A stretch of DNA of 64,000 bases, taken from NCBI GenBank assembly GCA_028292745.1, contig JAQGLT010000024.1:1-64000 (forward strand), written 5' to 3'. The notes beneath the pieces were generated by a model. That model was not told the origin of the DNA. It did not search any database and saw nothing but the letters and a program-made list of their open reading frames with translations. The position numbers and the translations under genes were made by a program. This document shows, piece by piece, positions 48,433 through 57,025 of the stretch (positions are counted from its first letter, which is position 1; the number at the start of each line of letters is the position of its first letter). Origin of the DNA: Polaromonas sp. (GTDB lineage Bacteria > Pseudomonadota > Gammaproteobacteria > Burkholderiales > Burkholderiaceae_C).

Positions 48433-50640
48433 TTACTGTCCGGTCATGGGTGGCGGCTCCGGCTGAACCTGCCGTATCGGCGCTGGGCTGATGGCCGGGG
48501 CCAGTTGGACGGGCTGTCCAGGAACGAGAGGCGGCAGCACCGGTGATTCGTTGACAGGCACCAGCGAGCTGTTGAGCGGCTGTGTCTGCTGCTGATTGGT
48601 GCGCATCATGTCATAGCGGTCCATTGACAGGGCGGTGGTGGCGCCTGCATCGCGCACCACGACCGGGCGCAAAAACACCATCAGGTTGGTTTTTTTGCGG
48701 TTGCGGCTTTCGGACTTGAACAGGTTGCCCACCACCGGCATGTCGCCCAGCCCCGGCACTTTTTCCTGGTTGCCCGAATACTCGTCCTGCAGCAGGCCGC
48801 CCAGCACGATGATGGAGCCGTCCTCGACCAGCACATTCGACTCGATCGAGCGCTTGTTGGTGATGAGGCCGGTGGCCGAATTGACCGAGCCCGGCTGAAC
48901 GCTGGAGACTTCCTGAAAGATGGCCATCTTGACCGTTCCGTTTTCGCTGATCTGCGGCTTGACCCGCAAGGTCAGGCCGACGTCCTTGCGCTCGATGGTC
49001 TGGAAAGGATTGACGCTGCCATTGCTGCCGCCGCTGCCGGTGTTGGTGAACTGGCCGGTCACGAAAGGCACGTTCTGGCCAATAACGATCTTGGCCTCTT
49101 CATTGTCCAGCGTGATGAGATTGGGCGTTGACAAGATATTGCCGGCGCCCGAGGTTTGCAGGAAATTGGCCAGAAAGCCCAGAAAATAAACGCCGTTGCT
49201 GCGCGCCGCCACGCCGAGGTTCAGGCCCGTACCGGGCAATTGCGGGGTGCCGCTGGCGGCGGCGACTGCCGACTGGATGATGTTCTTGCCGCCGCTGCCG
49301 AAGTTGGTTCCCAGCAGCCCGATCAGGCTGTCGCCCTTGCCGCCGAGGGGCCCTTGCCACTGGATGCCGAACTCAGCCGCCCTGTCCATGTTGACTTCGG
49401 CGATCAGGCTCTCCACATAAACCTGGGCACGCCGGGCATCGAGCCTTTCGATCACGGCGCGCAGCTGACGGTACTGGGGCTCGGACGCCGTGATGATGAG
49501 GGAGTTGGTTGCGGGGTCTGCCTGGATCTGCCCGCCCGTCGAGGGTCCTGCAATGGGCGTGATCGGGGTGGCGGCCGCGTTGCTCTGGTTCGCGCCGCCT
49601 ATCCCGCCAGCACCGCTTGCTCCGGACGCGGCCGATGGGTTTGGGGACTGGGGAGACGTAGAGCCGGCAGGGCCGCTGGTGGGCGTTCCCGCCATGGCGG
49701 CACGCAGCACCGTAGCCAGGCTGGATGCCTCGGCATTTTTCAAGTACACGACATAGATATTGCCGGCATCGCCATTGGGGCCGTTGAGCGTGGGCGTGTC
49801 CAGGCTTCTGACCAGTGTTTTCACGAGTTCGAGGCGAGCGCCGTTGGCGGCACGAACAATCAGGGAGTTGCTGCGCGGCTCGGCAAGGACCGTCGTGCGG
49901 TAGCTGGCTTCGGTCGTTGCCACGCCGCCGCCGGCATTTTCAAGAAGACGCGTGATCAAGGGTGCAATGTCCGTCACGGAGGCATAGCGCACCGGAATCA
50001 GTTCGACATCGGTGGCGTTGGCCACGTCCAGCGCGGCAATGATGCGCCCCAAGCGTGTCAGGTTGTCGGCGTAGTCGGTAATCACCAGCGAGTTGTTGCC
50101 AGGGTTGACGTTGATGGTGTTGTTGGGGCTGATCAAGGGCCGCAGAATGGGGAGCAGGTTGTTGGCATTCTCGAAGCTGAGCTTGAAAATGGTGGTGGCG
50201 ATCTGCCCGCCGCCCACCGGTACGTTGGTGGACACGGAGCCGCCCTGCAGCTTGGCATCGGCTTCGGGAACGATTTTGTCCAGGCCGCCTGCATTGACCA
50301 CGGTAAAGCCCTGCAGGCGCAAGATGGCCAGGAACTGGCTGTAGGCCGCGGCCGGGCTGACAGCTCGCTCGGTCGTCAGCGTGATCGTGCCTTTGACGCG
50401 TGGATCGACCACGACGTTGCGACCGGTCAGGGTGGCCATGGTGCGCGCCACTGCATCAATGTTGGCATTGACAAAGTTCAGCGTGATGGCTTCGCCGCGC
50501 CTGGGCTCGCCGGCGGACGCCGCAGACCGGGTCTGGGCCTGTAAATTTGAAGAAAAAAGGCCTGTAGCGCAGGCAGCCATTACGCAGCTAGCTATCGAAA
50601 GAGTAGCAAGCTGGCGATTTTTAGAAGTAAGACGTTTCAT
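48433..50640 (-). CDS. gspD: Type II secretion outer-membrane secretin GspD
   Basis: GspD forms the outer-membrane channel. The 735-residue precursor has an N-terminal signal peptide (about residues 1-36, ending LQAQ), the N0 domain (from GEAITLNFVNANIDAVARTM), N1-N3 domains (about 125-400, with a Gly/Ser/Pro-rich insert near 320-370) and a C-terminal secretin domain with VPGLGDMPVVGNLFKS. The last 60 residues are Pro- and Gln-rich. The signal core overlaps a copy of the short interspersed repeat. Cys19 and Cys24 could form a weak lipobox, but a lipoprotein is not the favoured reading. Confidence 0.95.
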   Translation of the reverse strand: MKRLTSKNRQLATLSIASCVMAACATGLFSSNLQAQTRSAASAGEPRRGEAITLNFVNANIDAVARTMATLTGRNVVVDPRVKGTITLTTERAVSPAAAYSQFLAILRLQGFTVVNAGGLDKIVPEADAKLQGGSVSTNVPVGGGQIATTIFKLSFENANNLLPILRPLISPNNTINVNPGNNSLVITDYADNLTRLGRIIAALDVANATDVELIPVRYASVTDIAPLITRLLENAGGGVATTEASYRTTVLAEPRSNSLIVRAANGARLELVKTLVRSLDTPTLNGPNGDAGNIYVVYLKNAEASSLATVLRAAMAGTPTSGPAGSTSPQSPNPSAASGASGAGGIGGANQSNAAATPITPIAGPSTGGQIQADPATNSLIITASEPQYRQLRAVIERLDARRAQVYVESLIAEVNMDRAAEFGIQWQGPLGGKGDSLIGLLGTNFGSGGKNIIQSAVAAASGTPQLPGTGLNLGVAARSNGVYFLGFLANFLQTSGAGNILSTPNLITLDNEEAKIVIGQNVPFVTGQFTNTGSGGSNGSVNPFQTIERKDVGLTLRVKPQISENGTVKMAIFQEVSSVQPGSVNSATGLITNKRSIESNVLVEDGSIIVLGGLLQDEYSGNQEKVPGLGDMPVVGNLFKSESRNRKKTNLMVFLRPVVVRDAGATTALSMDRYDMMRTNQQQTQPLNSSLVPVNESPVLPPLVPGQPVQLAPAISPAPIRQVQPEPPPMTGQ
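50552..50607 (+). repeat. Short palindromic interspersed repeat inside the gspD signal-peptide coding region
   Basis: AAAAAAGGCCTGTAGCGCAGG, then TACGCAGCTAGCTATCGAAAGAGTAGC. It aligns with the hisB-hisH copy over its full length. On the minus strand it encodes residues 12-30 of GspD, the hydrophobic core of the signal peptide. Confidence 0.7.
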
Positions 50641-50646
50641 GCGGAA

Positions 50647-51447
50647 TTAACCCACTTTGATGATGGCCGTCGCGCCGTTGCGCCGTCCAATGATATTCAG
50701 GAGATTCGAAAGCGCGTCAACGCTTTCAGGCGCGGCCTTGGCCGTGCCGTCAAAATGCAGCCGCTGTCCTGCCCAGTGGCCCCGGCCGCTGAGTTGCAGG
50801 TTGCCCTCAAGGGTGGCAAGTTCAAGGGTTGGGCTGGCGCCGCCCCGCAGGATGAGCCGGTAGCTGCCCATTGGCCGCAGGGTGGACAGGCGCGATGAAA
50901 TGGCGATGGCGTCGAGTTGGACACGCCCTGCCACGCTCAGGCGCCCCTGCAGCCACTGGGCACTGAATCCTTGCGTGGACGCCTGCAGCCGACCCTGCGC
51001 CTGCAGGGTATTCCAGGGTGTTCCAAGACCGGCCAGCAAGCTGGCAGGCCAGTGGGACTGCGCATCGGCCACTGCCAGCCGCAGGCCGCTCCAGGCAGGC
51101 GTCACCGTCATCAAAAGCGCCTGCGAGGTGCAGCACTCGGCACTCAGCTGCACGTTCAGGCCGTTCCAGGCCGGGCGAATGCGCCAGACCAATTGACCCG
51201 GCAGGGCCATGGCATCGCGGCTGCCCGTGCCGCCGGACAGCACCAGCTGGGCCGAACCCTGCCAGAAAGTGCCGCGCGGTGCGTCCAGGGCGACATGCTC
51301 GCCAGTGCCCTGCCGAACCAGCGTGGCCAGCCAGCGGGCAGGGGCAAACCAAGCCAGCGCCAGTGCCAGACCGACGAGCGCGCCTGTCAGTGCCCAGCGC
51401 CAGGGCGCTGAAGCGGAAACGGTAGCTGCTGACGGGTTGTAATGCAT
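50647..51447 (-). CDS. gspN: Type II secretion protein GspN
   Basis: This 266-residue protein has an N-terminal membrane helix (about residues 17-40, RWALTGALVGLALALAWFAP) and a periplasmic beta-rich part, resembling the GspN/T2SN family present in some T2SS. The function is not well defined. A WRIRPAWNGLNVQLSAEC segment and a C-terminal LQLSGRGHWAGQRLHFDGTA are typical. It lies between gspM and gspD with gaps of 6-7 bp. Confidence 0.88.
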   Translation of the reverse strand: MHYNPSAATVSASAPWRWALTGALVGLALALAWFAPARWLATLVRQGTGEHVALDAPRGTFWQGSAQLVLSGGTGSRDAMALPGQLVWRIRPAWNGLNVQLSAECCTSQALLMTVTPAWSGLRLAVADAQSHWPASLLAGLGTPWNTLQAQGRLQASTQGFSAQWLQGRLSVAGRVQLDAIAISSRLSTLRPMGSYRLILRGGASPTLELATLEGNLQLSGRGHWAGQRLHFDGTAKAAPESVDALSNLLNIIGRRNGATAIIKVG

Positions 51448-51454
51448 GGGTTTC

Positions 51455-51955
51455 CTAGCGGCCTGGCAAGCTCATCACCAGCACGCCATTCCAGGTGGTG
51501 CCAGCGGGCGTGGTGCCGCGTGCCAGCCGTGCCTCGATCGGAACCGACCGCGCATTAAGCCGCGCCTGCGCCAGCCATGGGGCCAGCGCGTCCGGGGAGG
51601 CGTCCTTCAAGGTGACGCTGGCGCGGTCGCCCGCAACGCCAAGCTGGGCGGTGGTGCCCAGCGTTTGCTGGGTAGCCAAGGTCAGGGCGCGCACGGCCTC
51701 GTCGAAGCCCAGCGCGGGCTGCTTTTGCAAGGCCTGCGCCTGGGCCTGCATGGCCTGCATCTGCTGCAACTGCGCGCCCAGGATTTTTGCCTGCGCGTCC
51801 GCTGTCCTGAGCGTGGCCAGCGCAGGCGCCACGCTGAACTGCCAAAGCAGAAAACCGAGCACCAGCAGCACAACCAGCCGAACGATGTTCTTTTCGCGGC
51901 CCTGCATTCGGGCCCAGCGCACCCGCAGGGGTTGGAAGGTAGTGGCCAGGCTCAT
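51455..51955 (-). CDS. gspM: Type II secretion protein GspM
   Basis: GspM is a small bitopic inner-membrane protein that partners GspL. The 166-residue protein has a short cytoplasmic N-terminus, one membrane helix (about residues 25-45, NIVRLVVLLVLGFLLWQF), an Ala/Gln-rich coiled segment (about 50-80) and a ferredoxin-like periplasmic domain. It overlaps the gspL stop by 4 bp. Confidence 0.9.
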   Translation of the reverse strand: MSLATTFQPLRVRWARMQGREKNIVRLVVLLVLGFLLWQFSVAPALATLRTADAQAKILGAQLQQMQAMQAQAQALQKQPALGFDEAVRALTLATQQTLGTTAQLGVAGDRASVTLKDASPDALAPWLAQARLNARSVPIEARLARGTTPAGTTWNGVLVMSLPGR

Positions 51956-53187
51956 GGAAGACGCTCCTGTTTCAGGACCAGGCTGTCTGCTTCCATCCGG
52001 GTGCTGTAGCCCTGTGCCTGCAACTGGCTGGAGATCGGTCCCGGCCCGGCAGCCGCTGGATCAATTCCTTTCAGTCGCATTTCACCGGCTATGAATTCAA
52101 TGGCTGATGGGCCCGCCAGTTTAGGCGCTGCCGCCTGAAACCTGCCCAGCATGGTTTCCAGGTCGGCAGAGGAGGAGATGCCGTTGGCACGCTGCAGATC
52201 GGCCAGCGCGCGGGCCATTTGAACGGGGGCATCCACGACCACGCGTATATCGGGGAAAGTAGAGGTCAGCGCAGTGTGGATGGCGGCGCGCTGGGTGGCC
52301 TGGGCTGAGCGCTCTTTCCAGGCCCAGACTTGAAGGCCCACGAGATTGACTGCCAGCAGTGCCACGGCTGCCCAGCGCGCAGCGCGCCAGCGGGGCGCCC
52401 TGAACAGGGCGGACACCATTGCCGACAACTGCTTGCGGGTACGTGTAGCGCGGTTATAGAGCAGGTCAAATTGCGCCAGATCCCAGCCTGACTGGGTAGC
52501 GACCAGCCAGCGTTCGGACGCATTTTGCAATGTGGCGGGACGGTTGAAAAAGTGTTCTGCCACTGCCGCCACTGCGGGCTCGGCCAAAACCTCGGCCTCT
52601 TCGGGCCAGGTGACCAGTGCGGCAGTGGCCACCGACAGCGGCATCAGGGTCACGCCGTCGGGCCCGGCCAACATCAGCTGGGCATGGTCAGCCGAGCCGG
52701 TGACATACAGCGATGTGCTGGCGCTTGCACTGCCTGATGGCGGTGCCAGTTCAGGGACGATGCGGGAGGCGGCTCGCCCGGCCTGGGCCAGCGCGGCAAG
52801 CCAGCCATGCAGCCAGGCACGGTCGCAGGCGGCAACCCATACGGGTTCATCCGCGCGCGGCTGGGGTTCGATGGCAAAGTGCAGCTGGCTGGTGTCGTCG
52901 AGCACGCGGTCTTCAAGCAGACCATCCAGCACGGCGCGAAGCCGCCCTGCGCCGCCCTCCTGAAAAAGCCCTGCTTTGAGGGCGCCGCGGGGCAGCGCGA
53001 GCCGGTGCCAGGAGAGCTGCGAAGCCGGTACAAGGGCCACGATTTCCGTACCGGACGCCGCAGGCAGCAAAGCCAGGGGCACCTGTACGGACTGTGAGGC
53101 GGTTTGCCCGTCATTGCTGAGCACGGCCTCGCAAAGCGTGGCTGTCGTGGGCAGTTCCGGGGAAAGGGTGACGATCAATAGGGTCAT
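51952..53187 (-). CDS. gspL: Type II secretion protein GspL
   Basis: GspL links the GspE ATPase to the inner-membrane platform. The 411-residue protein has an actin-like cytoplasmic domain (about 1-245), with LVPASQLSWHRLALPRGAL and DGLLEDRVLDDTSQLHFA, one membrane helix (about 268-287) and a periplasmic ferredoxin-like domain (about 300-410). The start codon ATG is in a GTCATG context 24 bp after the gspK stop. Confidence 0.93.
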   Translation of the reverse strand: MTLLIVTLSPELPTTATLCEAVLSNDGQTASQSVQVPLALLPAASGTEIVALVPASQLSWHRLALPRGALKAGLFQEGGAGRLRAVLDGLLEDRVLDDTSQLHFAIEPQPRADEPVWVAACDRAWLHGWLAALAQAGRAASRIVPELAPPSGSASASTSLYVTGSADHAQLMLAGPDGVTLMPLSVATAALVTWPEEAEVLAEPAVAAVAEHFFNRPATLQNASERWLVATQSGWDLAQFDLLYNRATRTRKQLSAMVSALFRAPRWRAARWAAVALLAVNLVGLQVWAWKERSAQATQRAAIHTALTSTFPDIRVVVDAPVQMARALADLQRANGISSSADLETMLGRFQAAAPKLAGPSAIEFIAGEMRLKGIDPAAAGPGPISSQLQAQGYSTRMEADSLVLKQERLP

Positions 53188-53211
53188 GTCATGCTTGAAC
53201 TCAGGTCGTCG

Positions 53212-54270
53212 TCATTGTAGGGGGGCGGCCTGTCGTTCCCGCGCACCCCGGTCACGCCATAAGGTACTGACCTTGATCCCGTCGCGCTGGACCACTGAAT
53301 ACTCTTCCACCACGGTCTGGTCCAGCCGCAACCGCCCCGAGACTTCGAAAAAACGTGAATTTACCCCCTGTTGTGCCAGGTTAAGAGGCTCAGCGAGCTT
53401 GCCCAGCTGCTGGGTCACCTGGGCAAGCGTGGTGAACGGAGTGGTCTGGCGCACGCTTACCAATCTTTGCGCCTGCGCCATGTCCAGCGATGGAATGACC
53501 GCGAACAGCACGATCGGGCTGGCCGTGTTGAGATTGACCGCTGTGCTGGCGGGCAACAACGTGATGTGCGGTCGCAAGACTGCCAGGCTGGCGGGCGACA
53601 GCCCCAGCCACACCAGCTGGTCAATCCGCTGGGGCAGCAAGGGCACCGGTTGGGCTGCGTTATTTGCCGGAGTTGTGTCCAGCGCCAGGCGCAGGTTTTC
53701 AGCCAGTGCCGCCAACTCGCCAGGAGGCAGCCCCAGAAGCTCGAACAGCTTGGCAAAGGCTTTTTGCGCAGCGGGCGAAACCTTGCCGTTGTCAACCAGA
53801 TTGGTCACGTTCAGACGGGCCTGCAGGTCCGTGATCAGGCCCGACAGGAAAACTTCCGAGGCGCTGTTGTCGCTGTCGGCGCTGGCATTTTTGTCACTGG
53901 CCAGGAAGGTGGACAGACGGGCTTCTTCAAGCGGCACCGCCCAGGGTTCGGACAGGTAGTCCGCGCCCCCTGTGCGAGCGTCTTCGCGCAGGATCAGGCG
54001 TGCCCAGTCCAGCGCACCAGTCAACACCCAGAGCGACTGCACGCGCGCACGCTCGGCCGCTTCAACCTCGACGTTGCGCCACTGCTGCCACAGTGCGCCA
54101 GCGGCCAGGCTGGCTACCAGCGTCACCGTCAACATGGCGGTCAGCAAGGCTGCGCCTGCCTGCCGCAAATGACCGCGGATACGCACCCGTTTCTGTGTTT
54201 TCAAGAAATGTCTTTCCGCTTGCGGGCCAAGGCTGCAATGCAGTTCGCGCAGTGATGAGCGTCGCGACAC
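53212..54270 (-). CDS. gspK: Type II secretion minor pseudopilin GspK
   Basis: GspK is the large minor pseudopilin that caps the pseudopilus with GspI and GspJ. The prepilin segment is GHLRQAGAALLTAMLTVTL, with PilD cleavage expected after the Gly of RQAG. The periplasmic part has SAM-like helical repeats (for example KLFELLGLPPGELAALAEN) and VNLNTASPIVLFAVIP, typical of GspK. ATG at 54270 gives 352 residues with an unusually long 41-residue leader. A TTG at 54204 behind GGAAAG would give a normal short leader and may be the true start. Confidence 0.9.
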   Translation of the reverse strand: MSRRSSLRELHCSLGPQAERHFLKTQKRVRIRGHLRQAGAALLTAMLTVTLVASLAAGALWQQWRNVEVEAAERARVQSLWVLTGALDWARLILREDARTGGADYLSEPWAVPLEEARLSTFLASDKNASADSDNSASEVFLSGLITDLQARLNVTNLVDNGKVSPAAQKAFAKLFELLGLPPGELAALAENLRLALDTTPANNAAQPVPLLPQRIDQLVWLGLSPASLAVLRPHITLLPASTAVNLNTASPIVLFAVIPSLDMAQAQRLVSVRQTTPFTTLAQVTQQLGKLAEPLNLAQQGVNSRFFEVSGRLRLDQTVVEEYSVVQRDGIKVSTLWRDRGARERQAAPLQ

Positions 54271-54274
54271 ATGC

Positions 54275-55003
54275 TTATGACTTTGCGTCCAGGATCGGGC
54301 GCACCCAGTCGCGGGTAAGGGTGCCGTTGATGGCCCCGCCAGCGGGCAAGGTCAGCACCAGCCGGATACCATCGGGCAGCGCCAAGTTGGGCGTGGCCGG
54401 TTGAGCCGTCGCCTGAACAGGGATTGCTGTGCTGCTGGCGTTGCCGCTGGACAAGGGGTTGGTCCATGCATTGCCGCGAAAATAGAAGATCTGCCACTGT
54501 TCAAGCGGTGTGATGCGGACCTCATCTCTTTTCTCGGCATCGCCGGGGTTCTGGGCCCATTGCGCAGCGCGCGACCACGCCGTTTGCAGCTCATCCCGGG
54601 AGAACTGAGGAGGTGACTGCCACCGCAGCCATTGGTCAATGCCATTCACATTGCGGCGTGCCCAGGCGACCACCAGCAGGCCGTCACCGGGCTTGACCGT
54701 GCTGCGGCGGATGATTCGAAGCCCTCGCCCGTCCCAGTCGAGGGTTTGTATCTGGGGCAGTTGCTGCAGCGCATCGAGGTCGGCGCCCCACTGCGCCAGT
54801 CCTGCCTGCAGGGTAAGCACCTCGTCCGCACGCTGATGAATCTGCGCCTGAGCCCGCACCATGCCATCAAGCCCACGCCAGCTCAAACCAGCCATCACTG
54901 CCATTGCAGCAAGGGCTACCAGCAGTTCAACTAACGTGAAACCTTGTACGCGGCCAGGGCGATGATGGACAGCAGAGGTAAAACAGGGTCGAACAATTGG
55001 CAT
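54275..55003 (-). CDS. gspJ: Type II secretion minor pseudopilin GspJ
   Basis: GspJ is a minor pseudopilin of the tip complex. The prepilin motif is RVQGFTLVELLVALAAMAVM, with cleavage after Gly21 and the conserved Glu at +5 of the mature protein. The 242-residue protein ends with a C-terminal beta domain. It follows the gspI stop by 2 bp. Confidence 0.93.
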   Translation of the reverse strand: MPIVRPCFTSAVHHRPGRVQGFTLVELLVALAAMAVMAGLSWRGLDGMVRAQAQIHQRADEVLTLQAGLAQWGADLDALQQLPQIQTLDWDGRGLRIIRRSTVKPGDGLLVVAWARRNVNGIDQWLRWQSPPQFSRDELQTAWSRAAQWAQNPGDAEKRDEVRITPLEQWQIFYFRGNAWTNPLSSGNASSTAIPVQATAQPATPNLALPDGIRLVLTLPAGGAINGTLTRDWVRPILDAKS

Positions 55004-55005
55004 GC

Positions 55006-55386
55006 TCAGTACCTTCCCACCACGGTAGAAAGCGTCAATATCCGTACTTCACCCTCCAGGACCTGAGCCTCGACACGTAAAAAATTTGGGTTGGGCGTGG
55101 GCTGTACCCAGAGGCGCGTCACTAGGCTGCGACCTGCCTGTTCACAAACGCTGGTGTTGTCGCCCACTGCGGGCATTTGTGTGGACAAACGGACGTTGAC
55201 CAGGGCATTTTCGGCGCACAGGTGCGCCAGCAGCAAATCCGATTGCCGTTCAGCATTGTGGGTCATGGAGGCAGTGGCCCGTACACCCGCAGCCAACGCA
55301 ACGGCCACGATGCCCAGCGCGACAAGCACCTCGATTAAGGTGAATCCAGCGGCGCCTAAACGCCTGGAGCGACAGCATGGCCTCAT
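55006..55386 (-). CDS. gspI: Type II secretion minor pseudopilin GspI
   Basis: GspI is a minor pseudopilin with the motif LGAAGFTLIEVLVALGIVAV (cleavage after the Gly, Glu at +5). The 126-residue protein has the family length, with AERQSDLLLAHLCAENALVNVRL following the helix. The start overlaps the gspH stop by 4 bp. Confidence 0.94.
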   Translation of the reverse strand: MRPCCRSRRLGAAGFTLIEVLVALGIVAVALAAGVRATASMTHNAERQSDLLLAHLCAENALVNVRLSTQMPAVGDNTSVCEQAGRSLVTRLWVQPTPNPNFLRVEAQVLEGEVRILTLSTVVGRY

Positions 55387-55880
55387 GGTCTGCCAGGTGC
55401 CGGTACGCTTTCCGCCACGACCGAGAACGGACGAACCCCATCAGTCGCCAAAGTCAGGTTGCGGGAGGGGTCAGAGGTTGAAAACAGTCGAATCCGCTGA
55501 GGCCCAATCACTGGCTCTGGTCCCAGTACCACTATATTTGCACCTGCTGCCCGCACCTCGGGGCTGAGCCAGGTCGAGGGAAAAGCCGATCCTGCAGGAA
55601 GTCCCTCAAATGAGAATCCGGTTGCGGTGGGCCGCCATCGTGCTGGACTGCCATTCATGCGGGATTGCGCCCGAGCAGATTCCAGCAGTACAGCCAGTCG
55701 CTGTGCCTCGCGCTCCAGTGCCGTGCTTGAGGTATCACGTAACGCCAGTCCCACACCTGCAGTTGCAATTGCCATGATAGTGACCACTATCAGAAGTTCA
55801 ATCAACGTAAAACCGCCTTTGTGCTTCCATTTGCGCCGCATGGCATAGGAAACGCTCAGTCCCCCTGCTGGTGCCTGCAT
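55383..55880 (-). CDS. gspH: Type II secretion minor pseudopilin GspH
   Basis: GspH is a minor pseudopilin with the motif HKGGFTLIELLIVVTIMAIA. From ATG at 55880 it has 165 residues and lies 13 bp after the gspG stop. A longer in-frame reading from 55955 would overlap gspG by 62 bp. A shorter start at 55841 (just before RRKWKHKGG) is also possible, and no choice has a clear ribosome binding site. Confidence 0.88.
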   Translation of the reverse strand: MQAPAGGLSVSYAMRRKWKHKGGFTLIELLIVVTIMAIATAGVGLALRDTSSTALEREAQRLAVLLESARAQSRMNGSPARWRPTATGFSFEGLPAGSAFPSTWLSPEVRAAGANIVVLGPEPVIGPQRIRLFSTSDPSRNLTLATDGVRPFSVVAESVPAPGRP

Positions 55881-55893
55881 GCGAGCGATGTTT

Positions 55894-56343
55894 TTAATCC
55901 CAGCTGCCGACATCCGCATTTTTACCTTCGCCACCCGCCTGACCATCGGCACCAAAGGACATCACATCGATTGGACCTTTGATGCCCGGGTTCAGGTACT
56001 GGTAGGGGCGGCCCCAAGGGTCGTTGGGGAGCTTGTCCAGATAGGATTTCCAGTTGGGTGGAATGGGCCCGGTTGTCGGCTTGGCAAGAAGCGCCTGCAG
56101 GCCTTGCTCGGCCGTGGGGTAGCGCTGGTTGTCCAGCCGGTAGAGCTTGAGTGCCTGCATCAGATTGTTCACGTCGGTTTTTGCGGCAGTGGCACGCGCA
56201 TCGTCGGCGCGGTCTAGCACATTGGGAACAATCAGCGCAGCCAATACGCCGATGATCACAAGCACCACCATCAGCTCAATCAATGTAAAACCTGCCGACA
56301 AACGCCGTCGGATCGAATGGGGGAAATAATTTTGTCTAGTCAT
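55894..56343 (-). CDS. gspG: Type II secretion major pseudopilin GspG
   Basis: GspG is the main subunit of the pseudopilus. The prepilin motif is LSAGFTLIELMVVLVIIGVL. The 149-residue protein has the canonical C-terminal region PNDPWGRPYQYLNPG and a calcium-binding end with SFGADGQAGGEGKNADVGSWD. It is the first gene of the minus-strand gsp operon and lies only 26 bp from the divergent gspC start. Confidence 0.97.
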   Translation of the reverse strand: MTRQNYFPHSIRRRLSAGFTLIELMVVLVIIGVLAALIVPNVLDRADDARATAAKTDVNNLMQALKLYRLDNQRYPTAEQGLQALLAKPTTGPIPPNWKSYLDKLPNDPWGRPYQYLNPGIKGPIDVMSFGADGQAGGEGKNADVGSWD

Positions 56344-56369
56344 ATCGTCGCTTCAATGATAATCCGGGC

Positions 56370-56822
56370 ATGCAGAAAGATGCCAATCGCCTATGGTCTA
56401 CCAGGATTGTGACATTCGCCATTTCCGCATTGGCAGCTGCCAGTGTGGTGTTTTGGGGTTTCAAGGGATGGGAGACCTACACACCTTCTACCGGGGCAAC
56501 AATAGCATTGATTCAGGCTCCTCCTGTAAGTTCACAGGACGTTGCCAAGGCACTTGGAGGAGGGGGAGTTTCCAATCCGACAGCCTCGGCAGTACCCCCT
56601 GTTATCAATCGCTACAAGTTGGTCGGTGTCGTGGCAGGTCGGTTCCGTGGAGGCGCTGCCCTGATATCGGTCGACGGTCAGGATGCCAAACCGGTTCGTG
56701 CAGGCACACTGGTAGAAGAAGGTATGTTGCTACAGTCTGTAAGTGGTCGCAGTGCGATATTGGTTTCCACCACGGATGCCTCTGCAAAAGTCACGCTGGA
56801 GTTGCCCCTGTTGACTGAGTGA
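56370..56822 (+). CDS. gspC: Type II secretion protein GspC (short form)
   Basis: GspC joins the inner-membrane platform to the GspD secretin. This 150-residue protein has one membrane helix (about residues 11-32) and a homology region (about 78-145) with INRYKLVGVVAGRFRGGAALISVDGQDAKPVRAGT. It lacks the C-terminal PDZ or coiled-coil domain of long GspC proteins. It is encoded on the opposite strand to the rest of the gsp genes, 26 bp from gspG. The name rests on the HR domain and position. Confidence 0.85.
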   Translation: MQKDANRLWSTRIVTFAISALAAASVVFWGFKGWETYTPSTGATIALIQAPPVSSQDVAKALGGGGVSNPTASAVPPVINRYKLVGVVAGRFRGGAALISVDGQDAKPVRAGTLVEEGMLLQSVSGRSAILVSTTDASAKVTLELPLLTE

Positions 56823-56823
56823 T

Positions 56824-56840
56824 GCTATTTTATTGATAGC
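56824..56840 (+). repeat. Terminal palindrome of the short interspersed repeat after gspC
   Basis: GCTATTTTATTGATAGC matches the terminal palindrome of the interspersed family and begins 2 bp after the gspC stop. The rest of a copy is not clear. Confidence 0.45.
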
Positions 56841-56970
56841 GATAGGTTAATCTGTAGAAGGCTGATCTCCAGAAGGCTGAAAGGCTTGCTCAAATCCATT
56901 GCTTTAATAGTATTTTTATATGATTTTTGCATGGTTGCAACGCTACACCGGTTACTAAGATGTTTCCCGG

Positions 56971-56999
56971 TTTACACCTTGTAATCAATAAGCGATGAT
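56971..56999 (+). promoter_or_regulatory. Possible promoter of pilBCD
   Basis: The -35 is TTTACA (56971-56976), the spacer is 17 bp and the -10 is GATGAT (56994-56999). It lies 27 bp before the pilB start. The -10 match is weak. I looked for a sigma-54 GG-N10-GC pattern in this gap and found none convincing. Confidence 0.3.
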
Positions 57000-57025
57000 G
57001 CTCTTTTGAGCTCGTATTGATTACC

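Noticed and set aside
49156-50544. A 462-codon plus-strand frame opposite gspD
   Set aside because: It has no recognisable domain, and gspD covers the region with clear secretin motifs.
56823-57025. Sigma-54 promoter before pilB
   Set aside because: No GG-N10-GC pair with the right context was found.
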